Source: CAZJFH01 sp964545205 (GTDB lineage Bacteria; Pseudomonadota; Alphaproteobacteria; Rhodospirillales; Magnetospirillaceae). Taken from it: a DNA stretch of 18,743 nucleotides. The notes beneath the pieces are model-generated. The model saw only the letters and a list, made by a program, of their open reading frames with translations. It was not told where the DNA came from and ran no database searches. The translations under genes were made by a program, and so were the position numbers. The DNA lies in NCBI GenBank assembly GCA_964545205.1, contig CAZJFH010000090.1, forward strand, positions 1 through 18,743, in the 5' to 3' direction. Positions 6,897 to 12,124 of this stretch are shown here, in pieces. The stretch's first letter is position 1. Every line of letters starts with the position of its first letter.

Positions 6897-8323
6897 GGCG
6901 CCGCCCCCGCGCGCAGCAGGGCCAGCGGCGCCGCGGCCGCGAGCCCGAGCGCCGTCGAGACCAGCGCCAGGCCCAGGGCGGCGATCTCGATGCGCCGCGG
7001 CACCGTCGCGAACGGCGGCGCGAGATCGGCGCGCCGGGCGACGATGCCGGCCAGCACCCGGAACACGTAGCCGGCCGCCAGCAGGCTGCCGCCCAGGATC
7101 GCCGCCACCCACCACCACTGGCCGGCGCGGATCGCCGCTTCGATCAGCAGCCACTTGGCGATGAAGCCGCCGCTGGGCGGCAGGCCCATCAGGGTGACGC
7201 CGCCCAGTGCCAGGGTGAAGGCGGTCATCGGCCGTATCCGGGCGGCACCCTGCATTCCGTCCAGGCGGTCGTGGCCCAGCGACATCATCACCGTGCCGGC
7301 GGCGAGGAACATGGCGCCCTTGGCGAGCGCGTGGTTGACCGCGAAGTAGACGGCGCCGGCCGGCGCCAGCGGGATGGCGAGCAGCAGGTATCCGAGCTGG
7401 GCCACCGTCGAATAGGCCAGCAGCAGCTTGAGGCGCCGCTGGCGCAGGGCCATCGCCGAGCCCCAGAGGATGGCGCCGGCGCCGCAGGCGCCGAGGAGCT
7501 GGCCGGCGGCCGGGCTCGGCGCGAAGACCTCGGTCCACAGCCGCAGCAGGACGTAGAGCGCGCCCTTGACCACCAGGCCCGACAGCAGCGCGCTGACCGG
7601 GGCGGGCGCCGAGCCGTGCGCCGGCGGCAGCCAGCCGTGCAGCGGAAACGCCGCGCCCTTGACCATCAGGCCGGCGGTCATCAGCGCCAGCGCCGCCGTC
7701 GCCGGCCAGCCGTGGTCGACGACGGCGGCGAGCCCGGCCATGTCGAGCGTGCCGAAGGCGCCGTAGAGCAGCGCCACGCCCAGCAGGTAGCTCAGCGAGC
7801 CGAACATCGCCATCAGCATGTAGCGCAGGCCGGCCGCCAGGACGCGGGCGCTGCCCTCGACCAGCACCAGGCCGACGGCGGCCAGGGTCGCCAGCTCGAG
7901 CGTGACGTAGAGATTGAACACGTCGCGGCTGAGGAACAGCGCGTTGAGCGCCGCCAGCAGCAGCAGCATCTGCGGCCAGAAATGGTCCTCGAGCAGCTTG
8001 CCGCCCTCGTGGCGCAGCTCGGGATGGGCATGGACCGCGACCGCCGTCGCCACCGTCGCGGTGGTCAGCAGGAACAGGCACGCCATGCCGTCGGCGCGCC
8101 AGGCGATGCCCAGCGGCGGCGACCAGCCGGCGATTTCCACCACCGCCGGGCCGCCGCTCCAGACCGCGGCGGCCAGCAGCGCCGCGCAGCCCAGCATCGC
8201 GGCCGGCACCGCGGTCCCGACCACGGCGGCGAAGCCGCCGCCGCGCAGGAAGCAGGCGATGGCGCCCGCCAACGGCAAGGCCACCAGCAGTCCGGACAGC
8301 ACGGGGGCCGACAGCGCCGTCAT
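6893..8323 (-). CDS. mrpD: Cation/proton antiporter subunit D (MrpD-like)
   Basis: Membrane protein of 476 residues, PF00361 family, close to normal MrpD length, placed directly after mrpC as in standard Mrp operons. Conserved path residues are present: Glu143 (VTLELATLAAVGLV), Lys222 (LMVKGAAFPLHGWLPPAH), Lys253 (LLSGLVVKGALYVLLR) and Lys390 (GGFIAKWLLIEAA). AYSTVAQLGYLLLA (303-316) and NHALAKGAMFLAAG (330-343) are typical of the family. The TM8 position lacks the histidine seen in the next gene, which fits MrpD rather than MrpA. ATG 8323 overlaps the mrpC stop as ATGA, so translation is probably coupled. Expected in the inner membrane as one of the ion-conducting subunits. Confidence 0.9.
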   Translation of the reverse strand: MTALSAPVLSGLLVALPLAGAIACFLRGGGFAAVVGTAVPAAMLGCAALLAAAVWSGGPAVVEIAGWSPPLGIAWRADGMACLFLLTTATVATAVAVHAHPELRHEGGKLLEDHFWPQMLLLLAALNALFLSRDVFNLYVTLELATLAAVGLVLVEGSARVLAAGLRYMLMAMFGSLSYLLGVALLYGAFGTLDMAGLAAVVDHGWPATAALALMTAGLMVKGAAFPLHGWLPPAHGSAPAPVSALLSGLVVKGALYVLLRLWTEVFAPSPAAGQLLGACGAGAILWGSAMALRQRRLKLLLAYSTVAQLGYLLLAIPLAPAGAVYFAVNHALAKGAMFLAAGTVMMSLGHDRLDGMQGAARIRPMTAFTLALGGVTLMGLPPSGGFIAKWLLIEAAIRAGQWWWVAAILGGSLLAAGYVFRVLAGIVARRADLAPPFATVPRRIEIAALGLALVSTALGLAAAAPLALLRAGAAP

Positions 8324-8625
8324 GGCTGGTCGTCGTCTTCCGGCAGGCTCGTGCGGCCGGTCTCGTCGATCAGCCGGCGCACCACGGACAGCGCCAGCGC
8401 CGTCACCGAGACGGCGATGACGATGCCGGTCAGCACCAGGGCCTGCGGCACCGGATCGGCCTGGGCGCCGGCATGCGGCGCCGCCGCGACCAGCACCAGG
8501 AACACCGCCGAGGCGGCGATGTTGGCGGCGATCAGCTTGAGGATCACGTTGCGGCGGGTGAACAGGGCGTGGAGCGCGAGCGGGAACAGCAGCGCCGCCA
8601 TCGCCAGGTAGATCGTCTGGGTCAC
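8320..8625 (-). CDS. mrpC: Cation/proton antiporter subunit C (MrpC, NuoK-like)
   Basis: Small membrane protein of 101 residues with three predicted helices, homologous to NuoK of complex I. The family core is clear: RRNVILKLIAANIAASAVFLVLV (24-46) and DPVPQALVLTGIVI (57-70), the hallmark of MrpC/MnhC. It ends in a short acidic tail (LPEDDDQP). It would sit between the proton-pumping subunits and the rest of the Mrp complex. The start is GTG 8625, overlapping the stop of the upstream fused gene as GTGA. The next gene starts in the same way, which indicates tight translational coupling. Confidence 0.92.
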   Translation of the reverse strand: MTQTIYLAMAALLFPLALHALFTRRNVILKLIAANIAASAVFLVLVAAAPHAGAQADPVPQALVLTGIVIAVSVTALALSVVRRLIDETGRTSLPEDDDQP

Positions 8626-9599
8626 GGCTCCGGCCCCCGGCGGCGCGGCGGCTCCGGCGGCACGCCGATCGCCAGGGCGGCGAGCGAGGCGCCGACCGAG
8701 ACGGTCAGCGCCGCCTCGACGATCAGGATCAGCGGCGCGGCCCAGCCTTCGGGATACTCGAGCAGCGGCCGCGCCGCCAGCAGGCCGATGCAGGCCGCCC
8801 CGAGCAAGCTCGCCAGCCCCAGCACCAGGGCGATGCGCGCCAGCAGGCTGCGCGGCGACGGCACGTGGTGGAAGCGGGTGACCAGAAGCAGCAGGATCAT
8901 CGACGCCAGAACGGTGCCGCCCTGGAAGGCGCCGCCGGGATGACTCGATCCGCGCCACCACAGATAGCCGGCGACGACGACCCCGATCGGCGCCAGCCGG
9001 CGCACGAACCATTCCAGCATGCGCTCGCGCCCGCGGCTGTCGGTCAGCGGCTGGGTCGCCGCCGGCGAGCGGCCCCGGCGCGGAAACAGGCCCATCGTCG
9101 CGACCACCGCCAGGAACAGCACCGAGACCTCGAGCAGGGTGTCGTAGCCGCGGAAGTTCAGCAGCACGGCGGTGACCGGGTTCTCGGCGCCGGCGGCGTC
9201 GAGACGGTCGTGGACCAGCGGCGCGATGCCGTCCGGCGCCCGCTCCCAGCTCAGCGCCAGCGCCAGCAGGCCGGCCGCCAGCAGCATCGGCGGCACGCCC
9301 GCGGCGATGCGCGCGGCCGTCGGCAAGGGCTGGTGCGGCGGTTCGACCTCCCCGGCCCGCCGGATGCGGCCCTGCGCCTCGAGCAGCAGCACCCCGGTCA
9401 GGCCGGCGCCGACCGCGGCCTCGGCCAGGGCGAGGTCGGGCGCGGCCAGCCGAAGCCAGATCAGCGCCATCAGCACGCCGAAGACGACGAACAGCACGAT
9501 GGCGCTGAACGCGTGGGCGTTCGCCAGCGACCGCCAGGCGACCCACAGCGTCGTCGCCGCCAGGCCGGCGTCGAGCGCCGCCGTCAGCGCCGCTTCCAT
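8622..9599 (-). CDS. mrpB: Fused MrpA C-terminal part (MbhD/MbhE, DUF4040) and MrpB
   Basis: Membrane protein of 325 residues made of three modules normally split between MrpA's C-terminus and MrpB. Residues 1-80 are DUF4040/MbhD-like (LFVVFGVLMALIWLRLAAPD, then LALAEAAVGAGLTGVLLLEA, with conserved Glu60). Residues ~100-172 are MbhE-like: ENPVTAVLLNFRGYDTLLEV (139-158) is the characteristic step before MrpB. Residues ~195-325 are the MnhB domain (PF04039), with VVVAGYLWWRGSSHPGGAFQ (207-226). No stop or frameshift separates the modules, so the fusion looks genuine. ATG 9599 lies inside the end of mrpG, an overlap of 16 bases, with GAGGGG about ten bases upstream. The role is likely assembly and the ion path in the MrpA-MrpB region. 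Such MrpA splits are known in cyanobacterial and archaeal Mbh/Mrp loci. Confidence 0.88.
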   Translation of the reverse strand: MEAALTAALDAGLAATTLWVAWRSLANAHAFSAIVLFVVFGVLMALIWLRLAAPDLALAEAAVGAGLTGVLLLEAQGRIRRAGEVEPPHQPLPTAARIAAGVPPMLLAAGLLALALSWERAPDGIAPLVHDRLDAAGAENPVTAVLLNFRGYDTLLEVSVLFLAVVATMGLFPRRGRSPAATQPLTDSRGRERMLEWFVRRLAPIGVVVAGYLWWRGSSHPGGAFQGGTVLASMILLLLVTRFHHVPSPRSLLARIALVLGLASLLGAACIGLLAARPLLEYPEGWAAPLILIVEAALTVSVGASLAALAIGVPPEPPRRRGPEP

Positions 9600-9895
9600 G
9601 GCGCGCGCCCCTCGCGAAGTCCCAGATTGGCGACCAGGTTGGCGATCGTGGCCGAAGCGAACAGCGACAGCAGCCACACCACCAGCAGCTTGAGCGCCGC
9701 CAGCGCGCCCGGCGCCTGCACCAGCAGCGCCGTCACGGTGAGGCCGAGCCCGACGCTGTCGGCCTTGGTCAGGGCATGCAGGCGCGTGTAGGAATCGGGA
9801 AAGCGCAGCAGGCCGACGGTGCCGGCCGCGAAGAAGAAGCAGGCGCCGAGCAGCAGCAGCGCCGAGAGCGCGTCGGCGATGATCGACGCGTTCAC
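9584..9895 (-). CDS. mrpG: Cation/proton antiporter subunit G (MrpG)
   Basis: Membrane protein of 103 residues with three predicted helices. The PF03334 signature is plain: GTVGLLRFPDSYTRLHALTK (25-44), then ADSVGLGL. The start is GTG 9895, overlapping the mrpE stop as GTGA, and the protein reads (M)NASIIADALSALLLLG. In canonical Mrp operons MrpF separates E from G. Here the two genes overlap, leaving no room for it. The 3' end overlaps the next gene by 16 bases. It would sit at the edge of the membrane complex with MrpE. Confidence 0.92.
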   Translation of the reverse strand: MNASIIADALSALLLLGACFFFAAGTVGLLRFPDSYTRLHALTKADSVGLGLTVTALLVQAPGALAALKLLVVWLLSLFASATIANLVANLGLREGRAPWKRR

Positions 9896-10374
9896 CGGCG
9901 TCCCCGCATGCCGCGCTCGAGCCGCCGCAACGTCTCCTCGGGGGCCTGGCGGCGATCGATGACGTGCAGGCGCAGCCGCTCGGGTTCGACCTCGGCCGCC
10001 AGGGTGCCGGGCAGCACGGTGGCGGCGTAGGCGAGCGCCACCGCGATGCGCTCGTCGGGCTCGTCCAGGCGGTAGTCGACCAGGTCGGGATCGATCGGCA
10101 GGCTCGGCCGCAGCGCGCGGGTGGCGACGTCGAAGCCGCTGACCAGCGACAGCCACGCCAGCCGCGGCGCGATCCGCAGCAGCGGCAGCGCCACGCCGCG
10201 GTGCTCGCGCGGCTCGAACACCAGCAGCCCGGCGGCGGTCGCCAGCAGCACGATCGGAACGCCGACGGCCAGCGCCACGGCGTCGCCCTCGACCAGCACC
10301 GCCCACAGCGCGAACAGCAGCACGGCGGTCACCGTCAGTCGGCGGGCAAGCTGGGCGTCGGGCAGCGGCTTCAT
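9892..10374 (-). CDS. mrpE: Cation/proton antiporter subunit E (MrpE)
   Basis: Protein of 160 residues, the usual MrpE length. Two N-terminal hydrophobic segments (about 13-28 and 32-52) precede a cytoplasmic domain. PF01899 marks are ALAYAATVLPGTLAAEVEPE (113-132) and LRLHVID (134-140). First gene of the seven-gene minus-strand operon, so its upstream region should hold the operon promoter. No Shine-Dalgarno sequence is visible in the 20 bases before ATG 10374. The best promoter match would start transcription at or next to the ATG, so a leaderless mRNA is possible. MrpE is needed for complex assembly or full activity in studied Mrp systems. Confidence 0.92.
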   Translation of the reverse strand: MKPLPDAQLARRLTVTAVLLFALWAVLVEGDAVALAVGVPIVLLATAAGLLVFEPREHRGVALPLLRIAPRLAWLSLVSGFDVATRALRPSLPIDPDLVDYRLDEPDERIAVALAYAATVLPGTLAAEVEPERLRLHVIDRRQAPEETLRRLERGMRGRR

Positions 10375-10380
10375 CGGCGA

Positions 10381-10408
10381 ATCGTAGCACGGGACTGCCC
10401 CGGTCCAA
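10381..10408 (-). promoter_or_regulatory. Candidate promoter of the Mrp-like operon
   Basis: On the minus strand: TTGGAC (complement of 10403-10408), a 16-base spacer, and TACGAT (complement of 10381-10386), matching 3 and 4 of 6 consensus bases. The expected start is about 10374-10375, at the mrpE ATG. Pattern match only. Confidence 0.4.
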
Positions 10409-10443
10409 CAGCCGCCGCGGCGGCCGGTTCCGCGGCCCGCGAT

Positions 10444-10503
10444 CGGGAAGGGCGCGCCGGGATTCCCGCATCCGGGAACGCGGCGCCGCCGCGTCGCCGG
10501 GAA
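10444..10503. repeat. Cluster of four CGGGAA half-sites in the divergent intergenic region
   Basis: The 230-base gap between mrpE and the DUF411 gene holds CGGGAA at 10444-10449, 10473-10478 and 10498-10503, and its complement TTCCCG at 10463-10468. The middle pair forms a perfect dyad, TTCCCG-CATC-CGGGAA (10463-10478). A further palindrome, CGGGA-T-TCCCG, lies at 10458-10468. The same gap has a 14-base perfect palindrome, GCCGCCGCGGCGGC, at 10411-10424. Such spacing suggests a regulator binding between the two divergent transcripts, but no protein is identified. Confidence 0.45.
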
Positions 10504-10551
10504 ATGGCGGAATTGCCGGTGCGGCCCGGTGTTTGCTTATGGAAATCGCAA

Positions 10552-10576
10552 CGGAGCGCATTATATCGTCGCTCCG
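10552..10576 (+). promoter_or_regulatory. Dyad around a TATATC -10 box upstream of the DUF411 gene
   Basis: CGGAGCG (10552-10558) and CGCTCCG (10570-10576) are perfect 7-base inverted arms separated by 11 bases. The centre holds TATATC (10562-10567), a 4-of-6 -10 match identical to that of the TusA-like gene. No good -35 lies 16-18 bases upstream. TTGCTT (10533-10538) would be 23 bases away. The arrangement looks like an operator over a promoter, perhaps activator-dependent or repressed. It could also form an RNA hairpin if transcription starts further upstream. Confidence 0.4.
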
Positions 10577-10604
10577 CATTGGTTCCGATCAAGAGGAGGC
10601 CGGG

Positions 10605-11081
10605 ATGGCCCGCAACTACAAGAAGCCCCTGATCATCGTCGCCGTGGCGCTCGGCATCGCCGGCGGCGGCCTGTGGGGCGCCCTCGGTCCCGCCGCGACG
10701 CCGGCCGTCGCCGCCGACGTCGTCGAGGTCTGGAAGTCGCCGCTGTGCGGCTGCTGCGGCGGCTGGATCGACCACATGCGCGAATCGGGGTTCACCGTGA
10801 ACGTCCACGACGTCGAGGACCTCGAGCCGGTCCGCGCCGCCAAGGGCGTGCCCGAGGCGCTGGGATCGTGTCACACCGCGGTGGTCGACGGCTACGTCGT
10901 CGAGGGCCACGTCCCGGCCGCGGACGTCCGTCGCCTGCTCGCCGAGCGGCCCGAGGCCAAGGGCCTGTCGGCGCCGGGCATGCCGCAGGACGCGCCGGGC
11001 ATGGACCAGAAGACCGGCGAGCCCTACGACGTCGTCATCTTCACCGAGGACGGCCGCATGGGCGTGTTCGCGCGCCACTGA
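10605..11081 (+). CDS. DUF411 family metal-binding protein, exported or membrane-anchored
   Basis: Protein of 158 residues. Residues 6-38 are a basic start followed by a hydrophobic stretch (KKPLIIVAVALGIAGGGLWG, then AATPAVAA), so it is probably exported by Sec or anchored facing the periplasm. The rest is a DUF411 domain (PF04214): VEVWKSPLCGCCGGWIDHM with Cys48, Cys50 and Cys51, SCHTAVVDGYVVEGHVP (88-104) with Cys89, His90 and His102, and LSAPGMPQDAPGM with Met126 and Met133. These Cys/His/Met positions are candidate copper or other soft-metal ligands. Relatives often lie near copper-resistance genes, but none is in this window. ATG 10605 is supported by AGGAGG at 10594-10599, five bases upstream. 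The frame stays open back to 10533, but that part covers the putative operator. Confidence 0.88.
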   Translation: MARNYKKPLIIVAVALGIAGGGLWGALGPAATPAVAADVVEVWKSPLCGCCGGWIDHMRESGFTVNVHDVEDLEPVRAAKGVPEALGSCHTAVVDGYVVEGHVPAADVRRLLAERPEAKGLSAPGMPQDAPGMDQKTGEPYDVVIFTEDGRMGVFARH

Positions 11082-11098
11082 CCATCCTCCTGGACGGC

Positions 11099-11139
11099 TT
11101 GCCCTGGCGCGGCGAAACCGCTTACACCGGTGCGCCAGG
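11099..11139 (+). promoter_or_regulatory. Candidate promoter with spanning inverted repeat, DapA-like gene
   Basis: TTGCCC (11099-11104) and TTACAC (11122-11127) are 17 bases apart. An identical pair with the same spacing lies upstream of the CLC gene. CCTGGCGC (11103-11110) and GCGCCAGG (11132-11139) form perfect 8-base inverted arms that enclose the -10 box, a plausible operator. A nested ACCG/CGGT pair lies between the arms. If transcription began further upstream, the repeat would fold as an RNA hairpin instead. No T-tract follows, so it is unlikely to be an intrinsic terminator for the DUF411 gene. Confidence 0.4.
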
Positions 11140-11163
11140 ACAAGCTCCCAGGAGATCTTTCGA

Positions 11164-12078
11164 ATGACCAAGACCATGAGCGGGGTCCTCGCCCCGGTCG
11201 TCACCCCGTTCAAGCCCGATCTTTCGCCCGACGCCGACCGCCTGATCCGCCAGTGCCGCTGGCTGCTGTCGCAGGATTGCGGGCTGGCGGTGTTCGGCAC
11301 CAATTCCGAAGCCAACTCGATGTCGGTCGACGAGAAGATCGAGCTGCTCGACGCGCTGGTCGACGCCGGCCTCGACGCCTCGCGCATGATGCCGGGCACC
11401 GGCGCCTGCGCCATCAGCGACAGCGCCCGCCTGACCGCGCACGCCGTCAAGCGCGGCGTCGGCGGCGTGCTGATGCTGCCGCCCTTCTACTACAAGGGCG
11501 TCTCGGACGAGGGCCTGTTCCGCTCCTACGCCGAGATCATCGAGCGCGTCGGCGACGGCGGCTTGCGCATCTACCTCTACCACATCCCCCCCGTGGCCCA
11601 GGTCGGCATCTCGCTGGAGCTGATCGAGCGGCTGATCAAGGCCTACGGCCCGGTGATCGCCGGCATCAAGGACAGCTCGGGCGACTGGAACAACACCAAG
11701 GCGATGCTGGACCGCTTCCCCGGCTGGGGCGTGTTCGCCGGCAGCGAGAGCTTCCTGCTGCGCACCCTGCGCGGCGGCGGGGTCGGGTGCATCTCGGCGA
11801 CCTGCAACATCAACGCCGCCGCCATCGCCAACCTGTACCGCACCTGGCAGGAGCCGGGCGCCGACGAGCGCCAGGCCGAACTCGACGCCCTGCGCAACGC
11901 CGTCGCCAGATTCCCGATGATCCCGGCGCTGAAGGCCACCGTCGCCCATTTCACCGGCGACGAGGATTGGGCGCGGGTGCGTCCGCCGCTGGTCGAGCTG
12001 ACCGCCGAGCAGCGCACGGCGCTGACCGCCGAGCTCGACGCCCGCGGCTTCCGCATGCCCGGCCTCGGCGCCGGCTGA
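11164..12078 (+). CDS. DHDPS/NAL superfamily lyase, not lysine-pathway DapA
   Basis: Predicted cytoplasmic (beta/alpha)8 class I aldolase or dehydratase of 304 residues (PF00701). Lys169 in IAGIKDSSGDW is the Schiff-base lysine and Tyr139 in LYHIPP is the catalytic tyrosine. The substrate-carboxylate motif is GTNSEANSMS (45-54), where DapA has GTTGE. The arginine after YNVP in DapA (Arg138 of E. coli) is replaced by Val144 in YHIPPVAQVG. Both changes argue against dihydrodipicolinate synthase. A 2-keto acid aldolase or a dehydratase of the same superfamily is more likely, substrate unknown. ATG 11164 has AGGAG at 11150-11154, nine bases upstream. The kinase gene follows after 46 bases on the same strand and may be cotranscribed. 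Confidence 0.88.
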   Translation: MTKTMSGVLAPVVTPFKPDLSPDADRLIRQCRWLLSQDCGLAVFGTNSEANSMSVDEKIELLDALVDAGLDASRMMPGTGACAISDSARLTAHAVKRGVGGVLMLPPFYYKGVSDEGLFRSYAEIIERVGDGGLRIYLYHIPPVAQVGISLELIERLIKAYGPVIAGIKDSSGDWNNTKAMLDRFPGWGVFAGSESFLLRTLRGGGVGCISATCNINAAAIANLYRTWQEPGADERQAELDALRNAVARFPMIPALKATVAHFTGDEDWARVRPPLVELTAEQRTALTAELDARGFRMPGLGAG

Positions 12079-12108
12079 CCGCGTCGCCTCGACAAAGGTG
12101 ATAGATCT

Positions 12109-12123
12109 GGGGCAAGCTGCCCC
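12109..12123 (+). promoter_or_regulatory. Perfect hairpin over the ribosome-binding region of the kinase gene
   Basis: GGGGCA-AGC-TGCCCC is a perfect six-pair stem with a 3-base loop, ending one base before ATG 12125. The only SD-like purines near that ATG (TGGGG) lie in its left arm, so the fold would hide the ribosome-binding site. This could keep kinase expression low or make it conditional. No T-tract follows, so it is not an intrinsic terminator. Confidence 0.45.
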
Positions 12124-12124
12124 G

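Noticed and set aside
4115..7164. Long plus-strand open frames across the antiporter operon
   Set aside because: They are rich in Arg, Gln, Gly and His, show no domain, and run antisense to clear membrane-protein genes. High GC leaves such frames open by chance.
3859..10374. Membrane-bound [NiFe] hydrogenase or complex I operon
   Set aside because: No NiFe, Fe-S or NADH-binding subunit is present. Only Mrp-type membrane subunits are encoded.
11164..12078. dapA of lysine biosynthesis
   Set aside because: The key arginine and the GTTGE motif are not conserved, and no lysine-pathway gene is adjacent.
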